A stretch of DNA of 64,000 nt from Curtobacterium sp. 9128. GTDB taxonomy: Bacteria; Actinomycetota; Actinomycetes; Actinomycetales; Microbacteriaceae. Both the position numbers and the translations under genes were made by a program. The notes beneath the pieces are model-generated. The model was not told the DNA's origin. It was given only the letters and a program-made list of their open reading frames with translations, and ran no database searches. Shown here piece after piece: positions 1 through 8,716 of this stretch. Numbering within the stretch: the first letter of the stretch is position 1; every line of letters starts with the position of its first letter. The DNA lies in contig NZ_LT576451.1 in NCBI RefSeq assembly GCF_900086645.1, forward strand, positions 3,782,001 through 3,846,000, given 5' to 3'.

Positions 1-1092
1 GCTCTCCGCTCCGAGCACCACCGGCTGGTCGTGCTGCAGCACGGCGTTCAGGGTGCTCGCCGGCCCCTTCGCGACCAGGACCCGCGCGGGATCCGTCGGG
101 TCGTCGACGACCGGGTACTGGACGAAGGACATGTTCGACAGCCCGACGGAGTTCACGGCGAGGGCCAGCCGTGCGAGCGTCGTCGGGTCGGCCAGCGTGT
201 CGGAGAGCGTCATGTGCTTCGACGCCGTCGTGGCGAGCCGCAGGACCTTGCCGGGGTCGGTCAGCGTGTGGGCGGACACGGTCTGCCGCGCCAGCGCCGC
301 CATGAAGGTCTGTTGGTTGCTGATCCGGGCGAGGTCGCTGGAGTCACCGACCCCGTAGCGCGACCGGAGGAACGCGGCCGCCTCGGCACCGTTCAGCTCC
401 TGGTCGCCCGCCTGCAGGTCGAGGGCCGGGGTGACGTCGGTGTCGTGGATCGGGGTCGCGAGACACACCTCGACCCCACCGACGGCGTCCGCCATCGCCA
501 CGACGCCGTCGAAGGTGATCATGCCGGCGTAGCCGATCTGGAGCCCGGTGAGCTGGTCGATCGTCTTCGCGACACAGGCGAGCCCGTGCTGCTCACCCCC
601 TCGGCCGAGCGCGGTGTTGAGCATCGCGGCCGGGACCGCGGGCGTGACCGTGCCCTGGTCGTTCTCGCACGCGGGGATCGGGACCACGAGGTCGCGCGGG
701 AAGCTGACGACCGCCATGTTCGTGTGGTCCGCGGAGATGTGCACGAGCAGGTTCGAGTCGTTGTGCCCGACACCCGAACTCGCACGGCGGTTCGCGGCGT
801 CGTCGAACCCGGCGCCCTGCCCGTCGCGGGTGTCGGTCGCGACGAGCAACATGTTCACCTCGCCGCTCGCGGCCGTCAGCTGCGGCGCACGGGTCTGGTG
901 GCTGCCGGGCATGGCCAGCGAGACCGTCGGCTTCGCATCGCGCACCACCTGCCACGACGCGATCGCGGCGACGGAACCGACGCTCACCAAGCCGATCGCG
1001 GCGACCGCGGCGACGGCCTTGACCATCGGTCCGAGCGTGCCGTGCCGTCGCTGCCGACCGTGTCGCGCAGCGGGTACCCCTCCGCGCGTCAC
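1..1092 (-). CDS. LytR-CpsA-Psr (LCP) family protein, 3' end outside window
   Basis: LCP enzymes attach teichoic-acid-like or other glycopolymers to peptidoglycan on the outer face of the membrane. The reading frame starts at a GTG at 1092 after a GGGGAC Shine-Dalgarno-like stretch and runs open to base 1, so 364 codons are visible and the C-terminus is missing. A basic N-terminus (first about 22 residues) precedes one transmembrane segment (about residues 24-46). The LCP core follows, with the motifs LLVATDTR, HISADHTNMAVVSFPRDL and FLRSRYG; the conserved Arg and Asp residues that bind the pyrophosphate lipid carrier are present. It is divergent from the secreted-protein gene at 1291. Family assignment is firm; the polymer it transfers cannot be told. 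Confidence 0.88.
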   Translation of the reverse strand, partial: MTRGGVPAARHGRQRRHGTLGPMVKAVAAVAAIGLVSVGSVAAIASWQVVRDAKPTVSLAMPGSHQTRAPQLTAASGEVNMLLVATDTRDGQGAGFDDAANRRASSGVGHNDSNLLVHISADHTNMAVVSFPRDLVVPIPACENDQGTVTPAVPAAMLNTALGRGGEQHGLACVAKTIDQLTGLQIGYAGMITFDGVVAMADAVGGVEVCLATPIHDTDVTPALDLQAGDQELNGAEAAAFLRSRYGVGDSSDLARISNQQTFMAALARQTVSAHTLTDPGKVLRLATTASKHMTLSDTLADPTTLARLALAVNSVGLSNMSFVQYPVVDDPTDPARVLVAKGPASTLNAVLQHDQPVVLGAES

Positions 1093-1290
1093 CGGATCGT
1101 CCCCGTTGCGAACCCCTCATCGTGCATGTCGTCAGTCTCGACCAGCGCCGGCGGACGCCGGATCATCCTTTGGTCGATGATCCGGGACCGATGGTCTGAA
1201 TCGCTCCGTCCGCGTTGCCGGCCCGGGACGGCGCTCGTAGTGTCGACGTGTCGCTGGCGGACGAGCCGTCGAGCGGACGAGGAGCGTTGC

Positions 1291-1980
1291 ATGTCGAACC
1301 GCGAGACCGGCCCCCGGAACACCACCGGAGCGGCGTTCCGACGCTCTGCCGCCACCGTGGCGGTCGCCTGCGCCGTGGCCGGATCGCTCGTCGGCCTCGG
1401 TTCCGTGGGCGCGCTCGCCGCTCCGGAACGCACGTCGGCGCACGCTTCGATTCCGACTGCCCAGCCGACACCCGTGCCGAAGGTGCAGTACGGCGATGCG
1501 GACATCGCGCGGTTCCGGGCGTCGCCCTACGCGGACGACGCGGTCGCACTGGCCGCGGTGTGGGGCACCGACCTCGCGACGGCGAAGGGCCGAGCGGGTG
1601 CCGATCTCCGCACCGGGACCGCGCTGCCCTTCGCGGCGGGGGACGCCGCGAGCTACCCGTTCACGCCGGAGCAGCAGCGGGACGCCTTCTTCCTCGGCTA
1701 CGGCGACTTCCGACAGGCGCTCGGGCTCGCCGTGCAGTGGGGCGTGCCCGACGTCTACGCCGTGAAGTCGAAGCTCGGGTCGAAGATGCTCGCCCATCTC
1801 CCCGTGCCGTTGGCCCCGACCACCTACACCGAGGCCGAAGAGGCCCGGGCGTTCACCGCGAGCGGGTACGACGAGGGCGACGCCGCCCGACTCGCGGCGC
1901 TCTGGCAGAGCCCCTCGACGTACAGCGCAGAGGTCCGTGCCGGGCAGGCGCTCCTCGCCGGCGACGCACTGCCCGTCTGA
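1291..1980 (+). CDS. Secreted protein of three ~50-residue repeats
   Basis: A 229-residue protein with a basic N-terminus, a hydrophobic stretch (about residues 21-44) and an AxA-like cleavage region, so probably exported. The rest is three imperfect copies of one unit: about residues 67-116 (from YGDADIARFRAS), 117-170 (from FTPEQQRDAFFLGYGD) and 171-229 (from YTEAEEARAFTASGYD). Each carries a pattern of acidic start, R.F.AS.Y, D.A..LA..W, then RAG..LL.G..LP. I do not recognise a named family. ATG 1291 is preceded by GAGGAG at good spacing. The stop lies two bases before the GTG of the amidoligase-like gene, so the two are probably co-transcribed. A wall-binding or substrate role is only a guess. 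Confidence 0.7.
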   Translation: MSNRETGPRNTTGAAFRRSAATVAVACAVAGSLVGLGSVGALAAPERTSAHASIPTAQPTPVPKVQYGDADIARFRASPYADDAVALAAVWGTDLATAKGRAGADLRTGTALPFAAGDAASYPFTPEQQRDAFFLGYGDFRQALGLAVQWGVPDVYAVKSKLGSKMLAHLPVPLAPTTYTEAEEARAFTASGYDEGDAARLAALWQSPSTYSAEVRAGQALLAGDALPV

Positions 1981-1982
1981 GC

Positions 1983-3140
1983 GTGCCCGCCCCCGACGCC
2001 CTCACCACGCGGACCGGATTCGAGATCGAACTGCTCGCCCCGGTCGGCAGCAGTCGCCGTGCACTGGCAGAGCGCATCGCCGACGAACACGGCGGGAGTG
2101 TCCTCCGGGTGTTCCACGTCGACTCCGAGCCGTCGCTCGTACCGGGCATGGGCCAGTTCTGGCACCTGACACCCGGGTACCGGATCGACGACGCGACCGG
2201 GACCGAACTCGCCACCCTGGTCGACGACATCACGATCGTCGAGGACATCCGACGCGACCAGCTCGCCGCCCGGTGCGGGGAGACCGGCCACCAGGGGTGC
2301 CCGCTCTGTCGGCCGGATCCGGACCCCGACGCGTTCCGGATCCTGTCCGACGACCTCCGGCTCCTCCGGCTCGCCGGGGACACCACCGGCGCGCAGACAC
2401 GCTTCGAACACGTCCTGGACGGCATCGCCCGGGTATTCGACGTCCCGGTCGAGACGGTCGGCGCGGTGCGACGGGTCCGCGACCGCGCCGGAGCGAGCAT
2501 CGCCATGGCGACCGCGGTCGCACCGGGGCGTGAACGACCGTGCGAGATCGTGACGCCACCGATCCGCTCCGGGCACACCGAAGCGCTCGAGGCACTGCTC
2601 GGACCGGCGCGGGCGCTCGGCTTCCGGGTCCCGGTCGAAGCAGCCGTCCACCTGCACCTGGATGCCGGTCCGTTCCGGAGCGTCCCGGCGTTCGCGAACG
2701 TCGTCCGGTTGTTCACCGGGTACCGCAGCGGGATGCACGCCGCCCTCGGGACGAACCCGCACTGTGTCCGGACCGGCGCACTCCCCGAGGCCCTCACCAC
2801 GGTGGTCGACACCGAGTCGCGGTCCGGCGCGGACTGGCCGCGACTGCAGGAAGCAGTCCGCACGCTCGGACTCACGAAGTACCTCGACGTGAACCTCACC
2901 GCGCTCCTGACCGACACCCCGCCCCGTGACACCATCGAGGTCCGGATCCTGCCCGGCATGCTGGACGGCGCAGACATCACGGGGCGGGCGGCGATCGTGG
3001 AGGCCCTCCTGGAACGGTGTCTGGATCCGACGCCGCTCCCGCAGCCACCGCGTGGGGTGCCGTCCGAGGAGGCGCTGCTCGTCCTCCTCGCCGACGCTCG
3101 GGCCCGACAGCTGCAACGCATCCGTCCGGCGTTAGCGTGA
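1983..3140 (+). CDS. Amidoligase-like enzyme (Amidoligase_2 type)
   Basis: A 385-residue cytosolic protein resembling the ATP-grasp/glutamine-synthetase-related amidoligases, which form amide bonds between amino groups and peptide or wall carboxylates. The start of the fold reads GFEIELLAP (about residues 11-19), with later conserved pieces AAVHLHLDAG (about 222-231), FTGYRSGMH and IEVRILPGM (about 321-329), where alternating acidic and basic residues would bind Mg-ATP. A Cys-rich insert (CGETGHQGCPLC, about 97-108) could bind metal. It overlaps no neighbour but sits 2 bases after the repeat-protein stop and abuts the histidine kinase, suggesting a peptide or envelope modification unit. Substrate unknown. 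I rely on motif memory, not an alignment. Confidence 0.7.
   Translation: MPAPDALTTRTGFEIELLAPVGSSRRALAERIADEHGGSVLRVFHVDSEPSLVPGMGQFWHLTPGYRIDDATGTELATLVDDITIVEDIRRDQLAARCGETGHQGCPLCRPDPDPDAFRILSDDLRLLRLAGDTTGAQTRFEHVLDGIARVFDVPVETVGAVRRVRDRAGASIAMATAVAPGRERPCEIVTPPIRSGHTEALEALLGPARALGFRVPVEAAVHLHLDAGPFRSVPAFANVVRLFTGYRSGMHAALGTNPHCVRTGALPEALTTVVDTESRSGADWPRLQEAVRTLGLTKYLDVNLTALLTDTPPRDTIEVRILPGMLDGADITGRAAIVEALLERCLDPTPLPQPPRGVPSEEALLVLLADARARQLQRIRPALA
3133..3138 (+). promoter_or_regulatory. Candidate -10 (TAGCGT) for a leaderless kinase transcript
   Basis: TAGCGT lies seven bases before GTG 3146, the same geometry as other leaderless starts in this window. It overlaps the last codons of the amidoligase-like gene, so the two-component genes could be transcribed both by read-through and from this internal promoter. 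No convincing -35 is visible. Confidence 0.35.
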
Positions 3141-3145
3141 GACCC

Positions 3146-4414
3146 GTGCGACGGCGACGCGAACCGATGGTCCTGCTCCGGGGACCCTCGCGACGACGGC
3201 TCGTCGTCATCGCAGCGGGCACCGCCGCGTACTTCGTCGGACTCGCCGTGGCGCTGCACCTGGCCTGGTACCCACAGGGGCTCCCCGGGTACGTGTTCTT
3301 CGGGGTCGCCGCCGCCGTCGCCGCGGCGACCTGTGTGCGATGGCCGTTGGAGACGTTGACGAACCTCACCGCCTTCACGGCGTACGTCTGTCTCGCTCCG
3401 CTGCCTGAGGAGATGTACGGCTTGTACGTCCGGCCGCCGGAAGCGCTGATCCCGCTCGCCCTCGTCACCTTCCTGATCATCTCGAACGGCGGTCCGGTGA
3501 TCGCCCCCGCTGCCACGTTCGGCACGCTCGCGGTCCTGACGATCGTGCCGTGGAAGGACGTCGTGCAACTGGCCACCGAACACCGTCCGTGGTCCGAGGC
3601 CGCCCTCATCGACTCCGGGACCGATCGGTCGGTGCTGCTCGGCGAACTGATCGGCTGCGCGCTCGTCGTGCTCGTCGCCGTGATGCTCCGGCGGCAACGG
3701 CGGGTCACCGCGCAGCTCGCCGAACAGAACCGCGAGCTGACACGCCTGCAGGCCGCCACGATCGCGCACGCCGCCGAACGCGAACGCACCCGCGTCGCCC
3801 GCGAGGTGCACGACGAGGTGGCGCACCACGTCGCCGCACTCGTCATCCACGCCCAGTCCTCCCTGCGGATCGCCGACCGCGACCCCGGACAGCTCGTCGA
3901 CGCCATGCGGGTCGTCGCCGAGGGCGGCCAGGACGTCCTCGCGCGCATCCGCTCGGTCGTCCGCGTCCTCCGCGTGCCCCCGGAGACGGCACCGGCACTC
4001 GGCAGCCTCACCGACGAACTCCTCGCCCTCTCCGAACGGATCCGCGCGATCGGGTACGACGTGGACAGCAGCGTGACGGTCCGTGGAGAGGTCCCCGAGC
4101 GCGAACGCGCCGCCATCCTCGGCATCGTCCAGGAGAGTCTGACGAACGTCATGCTGCACTCGTCCGCGCGGACGATCTGCATCACGGTGCAGGAGCAGCA
4201 GTGGTCCTGGACCATCGACGTGACCGACCCTGGTCCGAAGCAGGAGCGGTTCCCAAGCGTGCCCCGAGGCGGCTCGGGGATCCCCTCGATGCGGGAACGG
4301 GCCGGTACGTTCGGCGGCGGCGTGGTCGCCGGACCGAACGGGGACGGGTCGGGGTGGTCGGTGTCGGCCACGATCCCGATGATCACCCCCTCTCAGAAGG
4401 AGACGACCAGATGA
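3146..4414 (+). CDS. Two-component sensor histidine kinase (HisKA_3/NarL-system type)
   Basis: A membrane sensor kinase that should autophosphorylate on His and pass phosphate to the regulator encoded next. The N-terminal half (about residues 20-185) holds five or six hydrophobic segments with little external loop, so it probably senses within the membrane. A coiled linker leads to the HisKA_3 phosphoacceptor motif REVHDEVAHH (about residue 225), and the ATP-binding domain shows the N-box QESLTNVMLH and a glycine box GGSGIPSMRER. GTG 3137 overlapping the previous stop is an alternative start; I prefer GTG 3146 because of the TAGCGT hexamer before it. It overlaps the regulator by an ATGA. Signal unknown; the neighbouring wall-type genes suggest envelope status. 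Confidence 0.85.
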   Translation: MRRRREPMVLLRGPSRRRLVVIAAGTAAYFVGLAVALHLAWYPQGLPGYVFFGVAAAVAAATCVRWPLETLTNLTAFTAYVCLAPLPEEMYGLYVRPPEALIPLALVTFLIISNGGPVIAPAATFGTLAVLTIVPWKDVVQLATEHRPWSEAALIDSGTDRSVLLGELIGCALVVLVAVMLRRQRRVTAQLAEQNRELTRLQAATIAHAAERERTRVAREVHDEVAHHVAALVIHAQSSLRIADRDPGQLVDAMRVVAEGGQDVLARIRSVVRVLRVPPETAPALGSLTDELLALSERIRAIGYDVDSSVTVRGEVPERERAAILGIVQESLTNVMLHSSARTICITVQEQQWSWTIDVTDPGPKQERFPSVPRGGSGIPSMRERAGTFGGGVVAGPNGDGSGWSVSATIPMITPSQKETTR

Positions 4415-5100
4415 CGCTGCGGGTACTCGTCGTGGACGACCAGGCGATCGCACGAGCAGGCCTCGCGACGATGCTGGACGCCGAGGACGACATCGACGTC
4501 GTCGGCCAGGCGCACGACGGCGAGAGCGCGGTGCGGGCGGCGCTCGCGACCGAGCCCGACGTCATCGTGATGGACATCCGGATGCCCGGCCTCGACGGCA
4601 TCGGTGCGACGCGGCGGATCCTCGCCGCACAGGCCTGCGCGGTCGTCCTCATCACGACCTTCGACGACGACCAGTACCTCTTCGACGGCATCGCAGCCGG
4701 TGCTTCCGGGTTCCTGTTGAAGGACTCCGGACCGGACCTCATCGGCGCCGCCGTCCGCGCCGCCGCCCGTGGGGACTCCCTCATCGACCCGGCGATGACG
4801 CGTGCGCTGATCGACCAGTCGATCGCCCCCGCTCCGGCTCGGCGGGCCGACGCGGTCCAGCAAGCCGCTCTGGCGTCGCTCAGTGACCGCGAACGTGACG
4901 TCCTCAGCGCCGTCGCCCGCGGCCTGAGCAACGGGGAGATCGCCAGCGAGATGTTCCTCAGCACCGCGACCGTGAAGAGCCACATCTCGAGCGTCTTCGC
5001 GAAGACGGGCACGAAGACCCGCGTGCAGGCGGTGGTGTTCGCATTCGCGACGGGCTTCACGGATCCGAGCACCGGCGAGCCGGTTCCACCATCGGGCTGA
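4411..5100 (+). CDS. NarL/FixJ-family response regulator
   Basis: A DNA-binding regulator partnered with the upstream kinase (4-base ATGA overlap). The receiver (about residues 1-120) starts RVLVVDDQ, has the phosphoacceptor Asp in VIVMDIRMPG (about residue 53) and the Lys in FLLKDSG. The C-terminal LuxR-type helix-turn-helix runs from LSDRERDVLSAVARGLSN to VKSHISSVFAKTG (about residues 150-205). Length (229 residues) is normal for the family. Targets are unknown; the adjacent lipoprotein gene 66 bases downstream is a possible one. Confidence 0.92.
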   Translation: MTLRVLVVDDQAIARAGLATMLDAEDDIDVVGQAHDGESAVRAALATEPDVIVMDIRMPGLDGIGATRRILAAQACAVVLITTFDDDQYLFDGIAAGASGFLLKDSGPDLIGAAVRAAARGDSLIDPAMTRALIDQSIAPAPARRADAVQQAALASLSDRERDVLSAVARGLSNGEIASEMFLSTATVKSHISSVFAKTGTKTRVQAVVFAFATGFTDPSTGEPVPPSG

Positions 5101-5166
5101 CCGCGAACCGCGGTGATTCCGACGAAGGGAGGAACGCGAGGCCGCCAGGACGCGCACCGTGGAGAC

Positions 5167-5778
5167 ATGCGCACCATCCGGATCGGTCTCAGTCTCCTCG
5201 CCGCCACCGCAACCCTGGCGGCACTCTCCGCCTGCTCGGGCACCGGCACCCCGACAGCGTCCCCGACCGCCACGTCGACCGCCGACGCCACGACCACGAC
5301 CGCCACGCAGCACGCGACTCCCCCGACGTCCCCGTCGTCGTCGGCAACAGCACAGGGGTCGTGCGGCACCGAGTCCGCTGCGACGGCCGTGCAGCAGGCG
5401 GTCGCGACCCTGCCCCGCCCGGTCCCGAACCTGCCGGACGCAACGTGGGACGCATCCCACGCGGACACATCCGGGTACGACTCGTGCGCCGCGCTCGCGT
5501 GGTCCGTCGTCTCGGTGGCCGACGGGACGCCGAGCTCCCCGAACGCCATCCTGCTGTTCCACGACGGCAAGTACCTCGGCACCGCCACCAAGGTGCAGTA
5601 CCCGTTCGAGCCGACGGTCACCCGGAAGTCCGACACCTCGATCGCGGTCACCTACCGGTATGCGAAGCAGACCGACGCGAACGCGAACCCGTCGGGCACC
5701 GCGGACGCCACCTTCACGTGGGACACCGCCGCCGGCAAGGTCGAGATGGCGGGTGCGGTTCCTCCGGCGTCGTCCTGA
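5167..5778 (+). CDS. Lipoprotein of unknown function
   Basis: A 203-residue exported lipoprotein: a basic start, a hydrophobic stretch and the lipobox LSAC with Cys23 as the acylated residue. A Thr/Ser/Ala-rich linker (about residues 24-60) separates the anchor from a folded domain of about 140 residues with two cysteines (in GSCGTES and YDSCAAL), which could form a disulphide; the domain ends in a beta-strand-rich segment. This looks like the many actinobacterial LppP/LprE-type lipoproteins, but I cannot assign a named family. ATG 5167 follows a GGAG stretch very closely; an in-frame GTG or ATG upstream at 5113 lacks a signal peptide context. Confidence 0.7.
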   Translation: MRTIRIGLSLLAATATLAALSACSGTGTPTASPTATSTADATTTTATQHATPPTSPSSSATAQGSCGTESAATAVQQAVATLPRPVPNLPDATWDASHADTSGYDSCAALAWSVVSVADGTPSSPNAILLFHDGKYLGTATKVQYPFEPTVTRKSDTSIAVTYRYAKQTDANANPSGTADATFTWDTAAGKVEMAGAVPPASS

Positions 5779-5790
5779 CCCCGTCGGGAC

Positions 5791-5823
5791 GCACGCCGCC
5801 CGGGTCGTCAGCGGGCGGCGTGC
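5791..5823. terminator. Bidirectional stem-loop between convergent genes
   Basis: A perfect 12-base-pair GC stem (GCACGCCGCCCG pairing with CGGGCGGCGTGC) with a 9-base loop. It lies between the lipoprotein gene (+) and the DUF2891 gene (-), and the DUF2891 stop codon falls in the loop. No U-tract follows, as is common in high-GC actinobacteria. Confidence 0.6.
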
Positions 5824-6836
5824 TCCCGCGCTTCCATCGCGTCCCAGGCGAAGCTCGCGAGCCAGTGCGTCGAGTAGTACTCCTCGCCGACGCTTGCGGC
5901 CAACCCCGACGCGAGGAGCCGATCCGCCGCGTCGTCGAGCACCGCGGCGAGCGGCTCGCCGTCACCCAACGCGTCTGCGATGCGACGGGCCGATCCGGCA
6001 CGCGACAGGTCGAGCCCGAACAGGTGCACCTGCTGCGGGTCGTTCTCGTCGCGGACGGTGGTCGAGCTGAGGATCGCGTCGCCCGGCTGCACCTCGGACA
6101 GGAAGGCACGGGCCCAGCGCGCGAACTCCGCCGCCGGCAGCACCGCGCGCATGAGGTCCGCCTCGGCCAGGCCCGCGGACAGGAAGTCGTGCCCGCTGCG
6201 TTCCCAGGCGAACGGCCACCCGGCGTCGTCGCCGAACCACTGCCGCGCAGCGCGCTCGCACGTCGCCGCGAGTTCGTCGCGCCCGAGGGACCGTGCCGCC
6301 TCGAGCACGAGCAGCAGCCCGAACGCGGAGTTCGCGTGCACGCCGTGTCGCACCGGGTGGGCGGCACCGTCGACCCAGTTCGTGACGAGCTCCTCGACGA
6401 CGTCGACCAGCGGGACGAACCCGGGCGCGAGGGACCGGATCGCCAGGACCTCTGATGCGGTGACCTCGGCGGCGAGCCGCATCAGCCAGGCCCATCCGTA
6501 CGGGCGCTCGTAGTGCGGCGTCCCGCGGAGGTACGCCGCTTCCGTCGCGAGGTGATCCGCGCTGAGGTGGGCCTGCAGGACGGAGGTGAGCCGTGCCTCC
6601 AGTCCGGTCGGCAGACCGAACGCGACCAGGCGCGCTGCGAGCCAGTGCATGTGCACCGAGGAGTGCCAGTCGTAGGACGTGGCGAACGCGGGGTGCAGCT
6701 CGACGGGGAGCGCCCGGTCGTCCGGACCGGACGTCGTGTGGTGCGCCGCGTAAGGGTACTCGCGGGTGGTGTTCTCCACGGCGACGGCCGCGAAGCGGTC
6801 GGCCCAGGCGGCGCGGGCCAGATCAGAATGCGACAA
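5808..6836 (-). CDS. DUF2891 family protein
   Basis: A 342-residue soluble protein of the uncharacterised DUF2891 family. Recognisable pieces are HPAFATSYDWHSSVHMHW (about residues 48-65), GRPYGWAWLMRLA-like PYGWAWLM and the HSSVH.H and HGVHANSAFG motifs, whose histidines could bind metal. No signal peptide. Aromatic-rich helical repeats suggest an alpha/alpha toroid-like fold, but that is my inference. Its start overlaps the end of the DUF979 gene by 14 bases, so it is translated as the third gene of the GntR-controlled operon. The company of two DUF969/DUF979 membrane proteins suggests processing of an imported compound, possibly a sugar or peptide derivative. Confidence 0.8.
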   Translation of the reverse strand: MSHSDLARAAWADRFAAVAVENTTREYPYAAHHTTSGPDDRALPVELHPAFATSYDWHSSVHMHWLAARLVAFGLPTGLEARLTSVLQAHLSADHLATEAAYLRGTPHYERPYGWAWLMRLAAEVTASEVLAIRSLAPGFVPLVDVVEELVTNWVDGAAHPVRHGVHANSAFGLLLVLEAARSLGRDELAATCERAARQWFGDDAGWPFAWERSGHDFLSAGLAEADLMRAVLPAAEFARWARAFLSEVQPGDAILSSTTVRDENDPQQVHLFGLDLSRAGSARRIADALGDGEPLAAVLDDAADRLLASGLAASVGEEYYSTHWLASFAWDAMEAREHAAR

Positions 6837-7911
6837 GGTACATGACTCCCATGTTGACGACGAGCAGGATGGCGGCGGTCGGGATCTGCGCCTTGATCGG
6901 CCCGTACTTGTCCCGCATCTCGAGCAGGGCAGCGGGGACGAGGTTGAAGTTCGCGGCCATCGGGGTGACGAGGGTGCCGCAGAAGCCGGCGAGCATGCCG
7001 ATCGCGAAGATCGCGGCCGGGTTGCCGTCGAAGCCCTGGACGAGCACCGGCCAGCCGATCGCGGCGGTCATGATCGGGAAGGCGGCGAACGCGTTGCCCA
7101 TGATGATCGTGAACAGCGCCATGCCGAGGCAGTAGACCACCACCGCGGCGATCAGGGAGCCGCCGGGCAGGATCGTCTTGATGATCGTCCCGACGGCGTC
7201 GCCGACCCCGGCCTGGGTGAAGACGATGCCGAGCGTGGAGAGCATCTGCGGCAAGAGCGCTGCCCAGCCGATGGCCTGCAGCAGGCGGCCGCCCTCGCGC
7301 AACGGCGTCGCGACCTTCGGCGGCCGCAGGATGAACACCGCGACGACGACCGCGAGCACCGACCCGATGCCGAGTCCGGTCAGGGTCGCGCTGCCCTCGG
7401 CGAGGAGCGGCTTGCCACCGATCGACACGAGGGGGCCGAGCGTCGCGACGAGCACCGCCACGACCGGCACGACCAGCGCCGGCACGAAGAGCCGGTTGCC
7501 GTACCGCGCGGCGAGGGTCGCGCGTTCCGCGGGGCTGGTCGTCGCGAGCACGCCCGTCGCACTGCTCGGACGAACGGTCACGCCGGTGGGTTCCGCGGGC
7601 CCCGTCTCCGCCCCCGCGCCCGCTCCGGGAACGGTCGCGACCCGGGTGCGGCTCGGCCGGCCGCCCCGTGCCGTCGTGCCGGTGAAGCCGAGCCCGGCGA
7701 GCGCGACCATCACGAGGACCGCGGCCCCCAGCACCCACGCCGGGGCCGTCTTCGCCGTGACGAACGTGCCGTAGAAGAAGGACAGGCCGAGGATCCCCCA
7801 GAAGCCGGCGTTGCCGAGACGCTTGGCGTGCGTGGTGTCCGTCACGATGAGGACCGCGACGGCGATGAAGAACGCCCCGATGAGCCAGTAGAGCCATTCG
7901 CTGGTGATCAC
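6823..7911 (-). CDS. DUF979 family multi-pass membrane protein (permease component)
   Basis: A 362-residue integral membrane protein with about nine hydrophobic segments. The first two (residues about 5-50) are followed by a non-conserved Pro/Gly/Ala-rich cytosolic insert (about 80-135). The family core has FLPALVVPVVAVLVATLG, PGGSLIAAVVVYCLGM and NAFAAFPIMTAAIGWP, and the C-terminus ends ILLVVNMGVMYLVAF. DUF979 genes are nearly always paired with DUF969, as here, where the GTG start overlaps the DUF969 stop (GTGA). In other bacteria such pairs sit beside pyrrolidone-carboxyl peptidase and are thought to form a two-subunit transporter; that role is inferred. Confidence 0.85.
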   Translation of the reverse strand: MITSEWLYWLIGAFFIAVAVLIVTDTTHAKRLGNAGFWGILGLSFFYGTFVTAKTAPAWVLGAAVLVMVALAGLGFTGTTARGGRPSRTRVATVPGAGAGAETGPAEPTGVTVRPSSATGVLATTSPAERATLAARYGNRLFVPALVVPVVAVLVATLGPLVSIGGKPLLAEGSATLTGLGIGSVLAVVVAVFILRPPKVATPLREGGRLLQAIGWAALLPQMLSTLGIVFTQAGVGDAVGTIIKTILPGGSLIAAVVVYCLGMALFTIIMGNAFAAFPIMTAAIGWPVLVQGFDGNPAAIFAIGMLAGFCGTLVTPMAANFNLVPAALLEMRDKYGPIKAQIPTAAILLVVNMGVMYLVAF

Positions 7912-8621
7912 GCGGTCGCTCCGATGCTCGCCGAGGTGTCCGAGTTCCGCATGTCCGCGGCCATCCGGTCGAGCTTCCGGTCGAACAGCAGCAGCCGTGT
8001 GCCGTGCACCAAGAGCGCGGCGATGCCCGTCGGGATCGCCCACAGCGCCAGGTCGATCGGCTCGAGCGACAGCCCGTACGTCGCGTCGACGAAGGTCGTG
8101 ATGAGCAGGATGGAGCCGACCGCGACGAAGACGTCCTCGCCGAAGAACACCCCCACGGTGTCCGACGACGCCGAGTAGCCCTTGATCTTCTCGCGCATCC
8201 GCTCGTCGATCCGGCCGTACTTCTTCGTCGCCGCGCCTTCTGCCATCGGGTGCACGAGCGGACGGACGGTCTGTGCCGGACCGCCGATGCTCGTCAGGCC
8301 GACGGCCGCGGTGATCTGCCGGACCGCCAGGTAGCCCGCCAGGATCCTGCCGGTCGTGAGCTTGTCGAGCTTCGCGATGAGTCGCTTGGCCTGGTCCTGC
8401 AGGCCGTAGCGCTCGATCAGGCCGATCACCGGCAGGACCAACGCGAAGGTGGTGACGGACCGGCTGGAGGCGAACCCGTTGCCGAACGCGTCGAGGATGC
8501 CGACGGGACCGATCCCGCCGATGGCCGCGGTGACGATGCCCGCGACGGTCACGACGAGCAGCGCGTTGACACGCAACGCGAACCCGACGATGACGACGGC
8601 GACGCCGATGAGGACGAACAT
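7908..8621 (-). CDS. DUF969 family membrane protein
   Basis: A 237-residue membrane protein and first gene of the operon. It opens with hydrophobic segments (about residues 2-45), and carries the family signature region PVIGLIERYGLQDQAKRLI followed by LTTGRILAGYLAVRQITAAVG and GGPAQTVRPLVHPMAEGA. These Arg/Pro/Gly-rich re-entrant-like loops resemble those of ion-coupled transporters. About five transmembrane segments are visible. ATG 8621 has no clear ribosome-binding site; a CAGACT hexamer seven bases upstream suggests a leaderless or near-leaderless message. A perfect palindrome lies in the promoter, so the divergent GntR protein probably represses it. Confidence 0.82.
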   Translation of the reverse strand: MFVLIGVAVVIVGFALRVNALLVVTVAGIVTAAIGGIGPVGILDAFGNGFASSRSVTTFALVLPVIGLIERYGLQDQAKRLIAKLDKLTTGRILAGYLAVRQITAAVGLTSIGGPAQTVRPLVHPMAEGAATKKYGRIDERMREKIKGYSASSDTVGVFFGEDVFVAVGSILLITTFVDATYGLSLEPIDLALWAIPTGIAALLVHGTRLLLFDRKLDRMAADMRNSDTSASIGATA

Positions 8622-8638
8622 GCGGGACAGTCTGGACG

Positions 8639-8655
8639 CGATTGTTCAACAATCG
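8639..8655. promoter_or_regulatory. Perfect 17-bp palindrome, likely GntR operator
   Basis: CGATTGTT-C-AACAATCG, eight-base arms around one base. It contains TTGTTCAACAA, close to operators of FCD-type GntR regulators. It lies between a possible TTGCGA -35 (minus strand, about 8653-8658) and CAGACT -10 of the DUF969 operon, the position expected for a repressor site. Confidence 0.7.
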
Positions 8656-8716
8656 CAAGACCCTGCCGGGATCTGTAACACCACGGTCACACGCCTGCCC
8701 TGTGGAGGGATCGTGC

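Noticed and set aside
1853..4453. Very long minus-strand open frame opposite the amidoligase-like and kinase genes
   Set aside because: It is Arg/Gly/Pro-rich with no domain motifs and lies antisense to genes with clear family signatures; such frames are expected from third-position GC bias.
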